NCBI GenBank assembly: GCA_002412495.1
Contig: DHVE01000010.1
Location: 1-18,446, forward strand
Length of the DNA: 18,446 nt
Source of the DNA: Betaproteobacteria bacterium UBA5216
GTDB lineage: Bacteria; Pseudomonadota; Gammaproteobacteria; Burkholderiales; SG8-41
Direction: 5' to 3'
The notes under the pieces are model-generated. The model did not search any database. It was not told the origin of the DNA and saw only the letters and a program-made list of their open reading frames with translations. This document shows, piece by piece, positions 8,987 through 15,260 of the stretch. The position numbers and the translations under genes are program-made. How positions within the stretch are numbered: position 1 is the first letter of the stretch; every line of letters starts with the position of its first letter.

Positions 8987-9005
8987 TGTCATCCATCGGT
9001 AACCC

Positions 9006-9716
9006 ATGCATATCGCACTTCTCGAAGACGACCCTCCGCAGGCGCAACTGATCGCCCACTGGCTCTCGGCCGCCGGGATTACTTGCACGCCATTCCACAG
9101 GGGCGCCGATTTTCGCAAAGCCATGTCTAGCCAGACATTCGATCTGATTCTGCTGGACTGGATGCTCCCCGATGACGATGGCCTCGAGATTCTGGTATGG
9201 CTGCGCAAGACCTTGGCGAGCCGAACGCTCGTGATGTTTACCACCACGCGCGCGGAGGAATCCGCCCTGGTGCAGGCACTCGACCGCGGCGCGGACGATT
9301 ACCTGATCAAACCCCTGCGCCGCAGTGAAACGCTGGCGCGCATCAATGCGTTGATGCGGCGCGGTGCCAGCGCAAAGCCCGCCTCGGTGCTTAGGTTGGG
9401 CGCCATCGTGATCGACAATGATCGCCATGTCACCACCGTCAAGGGCGCGCCGGTCGATCTCACCGACCGGGAGCTAGAACTCGCGCTGTATATGCTGCGC
9501 AATCACGGACGCTTGCTCACGCGACAGGAATTGCTAGAAAACGTGTGGAAAACAAACCCGGATGTCATCACTCGCACCGTGGATACCCACGTCAGCCGCC
9601 TGCGCACCAAACTCGCCCTCACGCCGGAAAACGGCTTTGATCTGACCACCGTCTACCACAAGGGATATCGGCTGGAGTTTGACGCGGCGAAATTCACCAG
9701 CGCCGCCAAGGACTGA
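9006..9716 (+). CDS. OmpR/PhoB-family DNA-binding response regulator
   Basis: This is a two-domain transcription regulator of 236 residues. The N-terminal receiver (about 1-118) has acidic residues E7/D8/D9 (LLEDDP), phospho-acceptor D51 (LILLDWMLPDDDGLE), the Thr region FTTTR (79-81) and K102 (YLIKPLRRSE). A C-terminal winged helix spans about 130-228, with LTDRELELALYMLRN, LLTRQELLENVWK, the recognition-helix region RTVDTHVSRLRTKL, and the wing VYHKGYRLE. No histidine kinase gene is adjacent, which is unusual for this family, so it is an orphan here. The next gene starts 3 bp after its stop, so the two are probably co-transcribed. It may regulate the divergent pil-chp operon through the intergenic repeats; that is inference. 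Confidence 0.92.
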   Translation: MHIALLEDDPPQAQLIAHWLSAAGITCTPFHRGADFRKAMSSQTFDLILLDWMLPDDDGLEILVWLRKTLASRTLVMFTTTRAEESALVQALDRGADDYLIKPLRRSETLARINALMRRGASAKPASVLRLGAIVIDNDRHVTTVKGAPVDLTDRELELALYMLRNHGRLLTRQELLENVWKTNPDVITRTVDTHVSRLRTKLALTPENGFDLTTVYHKGYRLEFDAAKFTSAAKD

Positions 9717-9719
9717 ATC

Positions 9720-10145
9720 GTGTCACGGGCGCCGGGTATCGATCATGCCTTGGGCGGCAAGCGCCTGCACAATGTATTCTGCGCCGAGGACGATCCGGAT
9801 CTGCAATTGATACTCGAAGCCGCGCTGGGCTTCGGCAACCTGTCATCGGTGGTGTGCGAATCCGGCCTTGAGCTGCTAAACAAGCTTCAAACGCAGACGC
9901 CGGATTTGATTCTACTGGACGTCATGATGCCCGGTCTGGATGGCCCCGAAACCCTCCTAGCGCTACGTAAACTGCCGCAAACCGCGAGCACGCCGGTAAT
10001 TTTTGTCACGGCGCGAGTACACCCTTCCGAAGTGGAATCTTATCTGGCACTGGGCGCCCTTGCCGTGATACCCAAGCCCTTCGATCCCACCACGCTGGCA
10101 AGCCGTATTAAGGACGTGTGGCGCGAACACGGCGGCACGGTATAA
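9720..10145 (+). CDS. Single-domain CheY-like response regulator
   Basis: This is a 141-residue protein consisting of one receiver domain after a ~17-residue lead. Acidic residues E23/D24/D25 (FCAEDDPD), phospho-acceptor D67 (LILLDVMMPGLDGPE), T97 (FVTAR) and K119 (AVIPKPFDP) are all in place, so it should accept phosphate. There is no output domain. The GTG at 9720 is the best start: it lies 3 bp after the upstream regulator's stop, and no in-frame ATG precedes the receiver core, though a TTG ten codons downstream is also possible. The natural phosphodonor could be the Hpt protein encoded convergently just downstream, or ChpA. Neither is demonstrated by sequence. Confidence 0.88.
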   Translation: MSRAPGIDHALGGKRLHNVFCAEDDPDLQLILEAALGFGNLSSVVCESGLELLNKLQTQTPDLILLDVMMPGLDGPETLLALRKLPQTASTPVIFVTARVHPSEVESYLALGALAVIPKPFDPTTLASRIKDVWREHGGTV

Positions 10146-10146
10146 C

Positions 10147-10172
10147 CCGCCACTGGCACGCGTCACTGGCGG
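10147..10172. terminator. Possible bidirectional hairpin between convergent genes
   Basis: The arms CCGCCA (10147-10152) and TGGCGG (10167-10172) could pair with a 14-base loop in the 36-bp gap between the convergent receiver and Hpt genes. A direct repeat CACTGGC also occurs inside. There is no T-tract on either side, so it is not a canonical intrinsic terminator. The location is right for one but the structure is weak. Confidence 0.25.
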
Positions 10173-10181
10173 CGCGCCCAA

Positions 10182-10484
10182 TCAGATAAACGTGACTTCC
10201 ACGCGCTGCATATAATCGGCATATTCCGCCAATGCGCCCTCAAGGGTGGCTTTGTCGCCCGCCTTGGCCGCCGTTTCAATGGTTCCGCCAATGCGGGTCA
10301 GATCCGGGAATCCATATCCGCCACCGCTGCCCTTCAGGCTGTGCCCGCCGACGCGCAACGCCTCGAAATCGCCCGCCGCCAACTGCGTGCGAAATATCTC
10401 GATTTCCTTGTGCCTGCGATCCAGATAGCGTGGAATCAACGCCTCCAGATCCTTGCTGACTTCGGCTCTGATTTTATCTGCCAT
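10182..10484 (-). CDS. Stand-alone histidine phosphotransfer (Hpt) protein
   Basis: This is a 100-residue helical protein with the Hpt signature GGHSLKGSGGGYGF; H48 is the phosphorylatable histidine and K51 the accompanying Lys. The N-terminus (EVSKDLEALIPRYLDRRHKEI) and C-terminal helices (TIETAAKAGDKATLEGALAEY) fit the four-helix Hpt fold. Its role would be to shuttle phosphate between a hybrid kinase and one or more receivers. It is the last gene of the minus-strand set, 46 bp after the receiver-Ser/Thr kinase gene, whose receiver is an obvious possible partner. A GAGGG lies about 11 bases before the ATG. No hybrid kinase is encoded in this island, although ChpA, about 5 kb away, has both Hpt and receiver domains. 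Confidence 0.9.
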   Translation of the reverse strand: MADKIRAEVSKDLEALIPRYLDRRHKEIEIFRTQLAAGDFEALRVGGHSLKGSGGGYGFPDLTRIGGTIETAAKAGDKATLEGALAEYADYMQRVEVTFI

Positions 10485-10530
10485 GTTGGATGTCCCTCTC
10501 GATTCGGCTATTGCTCATGAAAAGCCGCCG

Positions 10531-11811
10531 CTATTTACCGAATTTCGCCAGATAATCCTGCAATTGCCGGGCGCTGGCAAAACGTTCGGACGGATTTTTT
10601 GCCAGCAATATTTCAATAAGCGGCTGATAACGCTCCAGCCCGGCGGGCAGCTTGGGAATGGGGTCGCTGATATGTTTGTTAACTAGCGCGATGGGCGTGG
10701 TCGCAACATAGGGCCGCTTCTTGGCCAGCATTTCAAACAACATAATGCCGGCGCTATACAAATCCGAGCGCCCGTCGAGTGCCTCGCCCTTGGCTTGTTC
10801 CGGACTGAGATAGTACGGCGTGCCGAGTATGTGTCCCGTTTGCGTCAGACTGTTCACATCCGAAATCATTTTTGCAATGCCAAAATCGACGATCGCGAGG
10901 CTATCGTCGGCGCGGAACATGATGTTCTCGGGCTTCAAATCGCGATGCACGATGCCATGCTCGTGTATCGCCTGCAAAGCCGATGCCACCTGCGCCAGCA
11001 AATCGATGGCGACTTCCGCGGTAACGACACCGCTCTTGATTCGCCCGCGCAGATCGCCGTTGGCAAAGTACTCCATGGCGATATAGACATGCCGGTCGGT
11101 GAAGCCCTGGTCATAAATCTTGACGATGTGGCGGCTTTCAATCTTGGAGATCATGCCGTATTCCTGAATGAATCGCATCAGGAATTCATTGTCCTCGCAC
11201 AGCTTCGAGTCGAGGATCTTCATCACGACTTCCTGATTGTCCTCGATGCGTTTCACCAGATACACCGTGGACATGCCGCCCGATCCAATCTTGCGAATCA
11301 CATGGTAACCGTTGATTTCAATCACCTGCGCATTCGGCGAGTCGCCGGCGGAAACCCTGGCGACTTCCGGCGCGCGGTTCAGATCGGAATACGCGGCGGT
11401 GCGCGCCATGCGTTGCGTGATTTCCGCCGCCTTGCGTTCGGTCATCGCCGCGCGCAACGCCTCGATGAGGCGCGCTTTTGACAAATCATGCTTGCGCAAA
11501 TAATCGAAAGCGCCATTCTTCAGCGCCAGCACCGCAACCTGCTCGCTGCCCGCACCGGTCAAAAATATTACCGGCGGGCAATCCGTGCGGCGTCTGAACC
11601 GTTTCAGCCATTCCAGTCCGTCCGCCTTGCCCATGATGTAATCAAGCAGCATGACGTCGTATTTCGACAGATCGAAATTATCATCGATGTCGCCCTGCGT
11701 CACCGGATCCCATTCGGTAACCTCGGCGTCAGGCCACTCAACAGCGATGTACTGGCCAACCAGCAGACGGAAATCCTCGGAATCATCGACCACCAGCGCG
11801 TGCAGGCTCAT
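10531..11811 (-). CDS. Receiver domain-Ser/Thr protein kinase fusion
   Basis: This 426-residue protein joins two phosphorylation systems. The N-terminal receiver (~1-125) has D9/D10 (ALVVDDSED), phospho-acceptor D57 (LLDYIMGKADGLEW), T85 (FLTGAGS) and K107 (DYLRKHD). After a ~40-residue linker comes a Hanks-type kinase (~168-425) with all key elements: glycine loop GSGGMSTV (176-183), K198 (VVMK), likely alpha-C E217, HRDLKPEN (289-296), DFG (309-311), an activation loop ending GTPYYLSPEQ (330-339) with Ser in the APE motif, and DLYSAGIMLFEM. It has no transmembrane or PASTA segment, so it should be cytosolic. The ATG at 11811 is chosen because GGAGG lies 6 bases upstream and the receiver begins at once; an earlier in-frame start at 11880 would add low-complexity Cys/Arg residues. 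It follows the PAS gene by 117 bp and precedes the Hpt gene. Receiver phosphorylation presumably controls kinase activity; this is inferred. Confidence 0.93.
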   Translation of the reverse strand: MSLHALVVDDSEDFRLLVGQYIAVEWPDAEVTEWDPVTQGDIDDNFDLSKYDVMLLDYIMGKADGLEWLKRFRRRTDCPPVIFLTGAGSEQVAVLALKNGAFDYLRKHDLSKARLIEALRAAMTERKAAEITQRMARTAAYSDLNRAPEVARVSAGDSPNAQVIEINGYHVIRKIGSGGMSTVYLVKRIEDNQEVVMKILDSKLCEDNEFLMRFIQEYGMISKIESRHIVKIYDQGFTDRHVYIAMEYFANGDLRGRIKSGVVTAEVAIDLLAQVASALQAIHEHGIVHRDLKPENIMFRADDSLAIVDFGIAKMISDVNSLTQTGHILGTPYYLSPEQAKGEALDGRSDLYSAGIMLFEMLAKKRPYVATTPIALVNKHISDPIPKLPAGLERYQPLIEILLAKNPSERFASARQLQDYLAKFGK

Positions 11812-11820
11812 GCGAGCCTC

Positions 11821-11832
11821 CGCGCCGGCGCG
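11821..11832. repeat. 12-bp perfect palindrome just upstream of the receiver-kinase RBS
   Basis: CGCGCCGGCGCG is perfectly self-complementary and ends at the GGAGG ribosome binding site of the receiver-kinase gene on the minus strand. A second GC hairpin (arms GCCGC/GCGGC, 11851-11864) lies ~20 bases further upstream. Together they could fold the leader and affect translation. In a GC-rich genome such palindromes also arise by chance. Confidence 0.35.
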
Positions 11833-11928
11833 GGTCCGTCCATTTGAACCGCCGCATGCGCGGCACCCGCAACCACACACCTAACTAACTCACTGCAAAT
11901 TTTCAACGGCATCTCACTTGGCACTCTG

Positions 11929-13449
11929 TCATGACGTTTGCACCGGCCGCGCCGCGCGCCGCCGCACTTCGCGAAACAACCACACTCGACCAACGGCCTC
12001 GTCGCCAACGGTAACCGCCAGATAATCCTGCTCGATGACGCGACCATCCGTCAGTATGAAGGATTCCCCTTTTACATCTTCGCCCGAATCGCGCATGTCG
12101 GCAATCCTGCGTAAAAATCCCTCGGGCCCGATGAAACCCTCCGATACCTGTTCCAGAATTTCACTAACCGGCAGCCCCTCCAGCGAATACGGCGCCTTCG
12201 CCACCGATAACAGCGCGCAGAACGCGGGATTGACCTGCTGAATATTGCCTTCCCGGTCTTCCAGCAGCACGCCAGTATCAATTTGATCCACCAGTAACAG
12301 GAGCCGCACCCCATCCGCCTCGCCCTGCTCCGTGATGCGCCGAATCTCGCCCGCGTCGCGGATGGTGCCGCAGACGCCCTCGGGTTGACCACTGGCGGAA
12401 TACAGCGGCGCGGCGCTGATTTCGACCCAGATGGAATCACCGCCCTTCCGGGCAAGCGAGCCCTGTTGTTCAAATCGCAGCGCGGTTCCGTTGCATACGC
12501 CGACGAGCATGGCACTGATTGCACGTCGGCTGGCCGCGCCGAAAAAATCGGTCAATTGCTTGCCGACGGTCTCACTGGTCGTGTATCCCGCGAGCTGCGC
12601 CCACGCTGCACTCATGTAGGTGCATACCCCCGTCCGGTCCACGCTATATACCGGCACGCTCAAACTGCCGATCATACGCGCGACACTGCTGTCGGCCTCG
12701 GACAAGGGTGCCGGTGCAGGTGCCAACGCCGCCTCGACTGGCACGGGCGCGCTGGCGGGCGCTTCTTTTTCCGCCGGCTGGTTCGCCGCTTTTTGCTCTG
12801 CCAGCGACTTGGCGAATCGCGCCTTGAGTTCCAGTTCGATGCGTGGCGCCAGTTCCTTCGCCAACGCAGCACGAACTTCCGCCTCCAGTCCCGGCCGCAG
12901 CGCCGCGATCAACTTGGGGCGCAATTCTTCTTCCAGCTTCGGACGAAGACGTTTGCGCATTTCTTCTTCAATACGCGGTTGCAGCGCCACCACCAGCTTC
13001 TGGCGAATGTCAGCTTCCATCTTGAGCCGCGCCGCGCGTGCTTCGCGCGCGCGCTCTTCCTGGTCATTTTGCGCGGACGCAGCTGGCGCCGCAGCGGGCG
13101 TTTGGGCCACGGCGGCCTTCTGCTGTTCCGCGCGCGCGTGACTGGTAAAGTCGAGCGTTTGCAGCAATTGATTTTCAGCTTCGGCGGACACGCTGTCCTG
13201 CGGCGTGTCCGCCGACACGCGTTCCACCACGCGCACGAGTCCCGATTGGTGTAATTCGTCCAGTGCCGCAAGCAACTCTGCTTCGGTTAAACCCGCCGAC
13301 TTGGTTTTGCCCGTTAATCCGGCAACAGGGCTGACGCCATCGACGAGTTTCAATGCGGCCTTGAGTTTGGACGATAATCCGCCGCCACCGCGCGCCGCGT
13401 CGATACCTTTGAGTGTTTTTGACAGTATCTGTTCTGGTTTTATATTCAT
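11929..13449 (-). CDS. Octad-repeat protein with two PAS domains and no recognisable output domain
   Basis: This is a 506-residue soluble protein of unrecognised family. Residues ~1-80 look like a small winged-helix-like segment (LTEAELLAALDELHQSGLVRVV). An Ala/Gln-rich linker follows, then a charged helical region (148-215) built from imperfect 8-residue units such as LRPKLEEE, LRPKLIAA, LRPGLEAE and LAPRIELE. An Ala/Pro linker (~228-250) leads to two PAS-like domains: PAS1 ~255-365 (VPVYSVDRTGVCTYMSAAWA, then WVEISAAPLY) and PAS2 ~385-495 (GVLLEDREGNIQQVNPAFCALL). The protein stops directly after PAS2 with RRRAARPVQTS, with no kinase, GGDEF, EAL, HTH or methyl-accepting domain. It is first in the minus-strand set ahead of the receiver-kinase and Hpt genes, so it may be their sensor or scaffold. 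Ligand and cofactor are unknown. The ATG at 13449 has no clear SD sequence. Confidence 0.85.
   Translation of the reverse strand: MNIKPEQILSKTLKGIDAARGGGGLSSKLKAALKLVDGVSPVAGLTGKTKSAGLTEAELLAALDELHQSGLVRVVERVSADTPQDSVSAEAENQLLQTLDFTSHARAEQQKAAVAQTPAAAPAASAQNDQEERAREARAARLKMEADIRQKLVVALQPRIEEEMRKRLRPKLEEELRPKLIAALRPGLEAEVRAALAKELAPRIELELKARFAKSLAEQKAANQPAEKEAPASAPVPVEAALAPAPAPLSEADSSVARMIGSLSVPVYSVDRTGVCTYMSAAWAQLAGYTTSETVGKQLTDFFGAASRRAISAMLVGVCNGTALRFEQQGSLARKGGDSIWVEISAAPLYSASGQPEGVCGTIRDAGEIRRITEQGEADGVRLLLLVDQIDTGVLLEDREGNIQQVNPAFCALLSVAKAPYSLEGLPVSEILEQVSEGFIGPEGFLRRIADMRDSGEDVKGESFILTDGRVIEQDYLAVTVGDEAVGRVWLFREVRRRAARPVQTS
12805..13008 (-). repeat. Imperfect 24-bp (8-residue) coding repeat in the PAS protein
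   Basis: Residues 148-215 divide into units of eight: IRQKLVVA, LQPRIEEE, a 4-residue insert MRKR, LRPKLEEE, LRPKLIAA, LRPGLEAE, VRAALAKE, LAPRIELE, LKARFAKS. The pattern is aliphatic-Arg/Lys-Pro/Ala-x-Leu/Ile followed by small or acidic residues. It is conserved mainly at protein level, so it is an old internal duplication rather than a recent tandem array. An 8-residue period differs from the 7-residue heptad of ordinary coiled coils. Confidence 0.8.
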
Positions 13450-13682
13450 CGCGAGTAACGTTAGTGCCGCTTGTTGCCACCGCTATTTCCGAATCCACTG
13501 AACCCGATGATTCCACCGGATCCAACTGTTCCCGCTTGCCCTGCCTCGGGCCCTAGCCGAAAAAATTACCGGCCCAGACTCCGAAATTTCGCCGCGCGTG
13601 CGCTATTCGTGTAGTGTAGCGCAAGGCGGGATTTTTTTATATCCGGTGCATACTTATCATGGCGCCAGCCTGTCGCCTTCCT
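13450..13682. other. Intergenic region upstream of the PAS protein gene
   Basis: This 233-bp gap lies between the end of the YrdC-family gene (minus, ends 13683) and the start of the PAS gene (minus, 13449). It should hold the terminator of the former and the promoter of the latter. I see no convincing -35/-10 pair. An inverted repeat GCGCTA (13600-13605) / TAGCGC (13617-13622) is followed on the plus strand, 9 bases later, by seven Ts (13632-13638). That spacing is too long for a standard intrinsic terminator. Short reading frames here lack RBS and family resemblance. Confidence 0.6.
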
Positions 13683-14393
13683 TTACTGGACCGTCAAGCC
13701 AAACTCGTCATGTAACAAGTCGCGGATGCGCTCGAAACACACGCCGCGCCGAATCACGCGCATCCGGTCAAAATCGATGATCGTACTGGACAAGCGCTCC
13801 GGGTTATGAAATCTGGACTTGCCATAATCAATCACCACGTCGCAAATGTCCAAAATACCACGCTCCATGCTCTGAGCGGTGTAAAGGCTGCCAGTCATCG
13901 ACACATTGGCGGAGGTGCCCGCCATGGGTATCCCGGACTCCCAGCACAGCCCTGCAAGCCGGGTTCGCAGCGCACCGGCGTTCAGCAGCAGATTCAACGT
14001 GCCGTCGAGCGTGCTTTGCCGTAGCACAAAGGCATCCAGCCGTTGCAGATACGGATGGTCGGCGCGGTAGGGCGCCACCACGGACAGCGGTAAATCATGG
14101 GTCACGGTTACGCTGTAGACCATCGCGCGGGCAATATCACTCAGCTGGTGCAAGGCCCTGTGCGCCGCCAGTCCGCCGACGATGCCCATGGGCTTGCTAA
14201 AATCGCGCCCCTTCGCCTCATAGACGCGGCGCACGGCCTTGGGCGTCGCGGCAACCAGCGCGTAGGCCACGTCGAGCGGAATCAGCGCCACGCCGCCGCC
14301 GCGTACTGCATCGAACACGCGTTGCGCGTCGCGCTGAATCCGCTCGGCATCCGGCGCGACACCCGCCGTCGCGCGCGGCGAATCAGAACGCAA
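13683..14393 (-). CDS. Divergent YrdC/Sua5-family protein (threonylcarbamoyl-AMP synthase-like)
   Basis: This 236-residue protein belongs to the YrdC/Sua5/TsaC fold family, whose classical members make threonylcarbamoyl-AMP for tRNA t6A. The active-site tetrad is retained: K61-x-R63 (EAKGRDFSKPMG) and S161-x-N163 (AGTSANVS). Other hallmarks have drifted: the usual PTDTVYGL reads PLDVAYAL (39-46), and the G-x-R-x-P segment before the SxN motif is not recognisable. It begins at a TTG (14393) inside the end of the SDR gene, an 11-bp overlap indicating translational coupling, with GGGATGAG upstream as a possible RBS. A GTG at codon 26 is a less likely start. The operon partner and drift suggest a paralogue with a non-tRNA role rather than the housekeeping TsaC; a true TsaC cannot be excluded. 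Confidence 0.8.
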   Translation of the reverse strand: MRSDSPRATAGVAPDAERIQRDAQRVFDAVRGGGVALIPLDVAYALVAATPKAVRRVYEAKGRDFSKPMGIVGGLAAHRALHQLSDIARAMVYSVTVTHDLPLSVVAPYRADHPYLQRLDAFVLRQSTLDGTLNLLLNAGALRTRLAGLCWESGIPMAGTSANVSMTGSLYTAQSMERGILDICDVVIDYGKSRFHNPERLSSTIIDFDRMRVIRRGVCFERIRDLLHDEFGLTVQ

Positions 14394-15138
14394 ACCGGCT
14401 CATCCCGCCATCCACCGGGATAACGGTTCCGGTGACATACCCCGCCAACGGTGACGCCAGAAACACCGCCAGATTGCCGATTTCTTCCACCGTGCCAAAC
14501 CGGCCCGCGGGAATCTCGGCTTGCGAAAATTCGCGACGCGCTTCATCGGTTGGATACCGTTTGTCGATTTGCTCGCTGCGTATGCGTCCCGGCTGCAACG
14601 AGTTAATCGTGATGCCGTGCGGCGCAACCTCGCGCGACAGCCCCTTCGCCCACACGTGCAGGGCGGCCTTGGCACTGAATGCCGCATTCAGCATCTTGGG
14701 CTCGGAGGTGCCGGTCAAATTGACGATACGCCCGAAATGCCGCTGTTTCATCGATGGCACGATCGCATGCGTGAGTTCACGAATCCGCCAGAAGTTAAGC
14801 GTCATGCCTTCGTCCCATTGCGCCTTGCTGGCATCAAAGGTAATCGGACGGCTGCCGCCAGCCGCATTGATCAGGATATCCACCTGCCCCAGCGCCGCCA
14901 GCGCACGCGCCGCCACCGATTCGGACGCGTTTTCAGGATAAAAATCCGCTTCAATCAACACCGGTGCCACGCCGCCCGCGCTGACGATTTGCGCTGCGAG
15001 TTCCTCCAGCAGCGGTTTGCGCCGCGCGACCACTGCCACCCTCGCGCCTTCGCGCGCCAGCCCGCGCGCGATCTCCCGCCCGATACCCTGACTTGCGCCG
15101 GTCACCAACGCGCATCGCCCTTGCAACTGTAAATCCAT
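14383..15138 (-). CDS. Short-chain dehydrogenase/reductase (SDR) with atypical active site
   Basis: This 251-residue protein has a classical SDR Rossmann layout: TGASQGIG (13-20) for NAD(P), ARR (38-40) after beta-2 suggesting NADP preference, D65, NAAG (91-94), N115 (TLNFW), and the C-terminal PGRIRSEQ and GYVTGTVIPVDGGMS. The catalytic region is abnormal. Where classical members have Ser and then Tyr-x-x-x-Lys, this reads NLTGTSEPKMLNAAFSAKAA: K157 is kept, but four residues before it is A153 (F154 next), and the loop is about three residues short. The protein may therefore use a different residue or a non-redox function. The ATG at 15138 has GGGAG 7 bases upstream. It overlaps the YrdC-family gene downstream and is divergent from the hydrolase gene. 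Confidence 0.9.
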   Translation of the reverse strand: MDLQLQGRCALVTGASQGIGREIARGLAREGARVAVVARRKPLLEELAAQIVSAGGVAPVLIEADFYPENASESVAARALAALGQVDILINAAGGSRPITFDASKAQWDEGMTLNFWRIRELTHAIVPSMKQRHFGRIVNLTGTSEPKMLNAAFSAKAALHVWAKGLSREVAPHGITINSLQPGRIRSEQIDKRYPTDEARREFSQAEIPAGRFGTVEEIGNLAVFLASPLAGYVTGTVIPVDGGMSRFAF

Positions 15139-15260
15139 GAATCATCTCCCTTGCTGAAATCGGCTACATTATCGGCGATCATCGCAGGCAACGCGCCAGG
15201 CGATAGACCTCCGAGAATAGGCCAAAAACTTCTCATTTATAAACATATACTTACGATTAA
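15139..15260. promoter_or_regulatory. Divergent promoter region between SDR and hydrolase genes
   Basis: This 122-bp gap must serve both directions. On the minus strand GATAAT (15168-15173) is a plausible -10, about 30 bases before the SDR start. On the plus strand TATACT (15246-15251) is a plausible -10 only 9 bases before the hydrolase ATG, which would make that transcript almost leaderless. No good -35 hexamers are seen for either, so an activator or a different sigma factor may be involved. Confidence 0.4.

Larger units (their letters stand above)
8735..9005. other. AT-rich divergent intergenic region between pilG and the OmpR-type regulator
   Basis: This 271-bp gap is clearly more AT-rich than its flanks and separates the pil-chp operon (minus) from the OmpR-type regulator gene (plus). 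I see no convincing gene in it: the open frames crossing it extend antisense into the regulator gene and have no RBS. It holds candidate -10 boxes for both directions, an 8-bp direct repeat and a small inverted repeat, listed separately. Confidence 0.75.

Noticed and set aside
8822..9428. Two minus-strand open frames over the intergenic region and the start of the OmpR-type gene
   Set aside because: Most of their length is antisense to the receiver domain of the regulator, whose residues are unmistakable. They show no protein family and no RBS.
11812..11880. N-terminal extension of the receiver-kinase to 11880
   Set aside because: The additional Cys/Gly/Arg-rich residues are low complexity, whereas the ATG at 11811 has a GGAGG RBS and starts directly at the receiver.
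12805..13008. The 24-bp periodicity as a minisatellite or CRISPR-like array
   Set aside because: The repeat units differ strongly at DNA level, have no spacers, and lie in frame inside a coding region; the conservation is in the protein pattern.
13600..13638. Inverted repeat plus T-run as an intrinsic terminator
   Set aside because: The T-run is 9 bases from the stem and on the plus strand, where no gene ends; the stem is only 6 bp. Not convincing.
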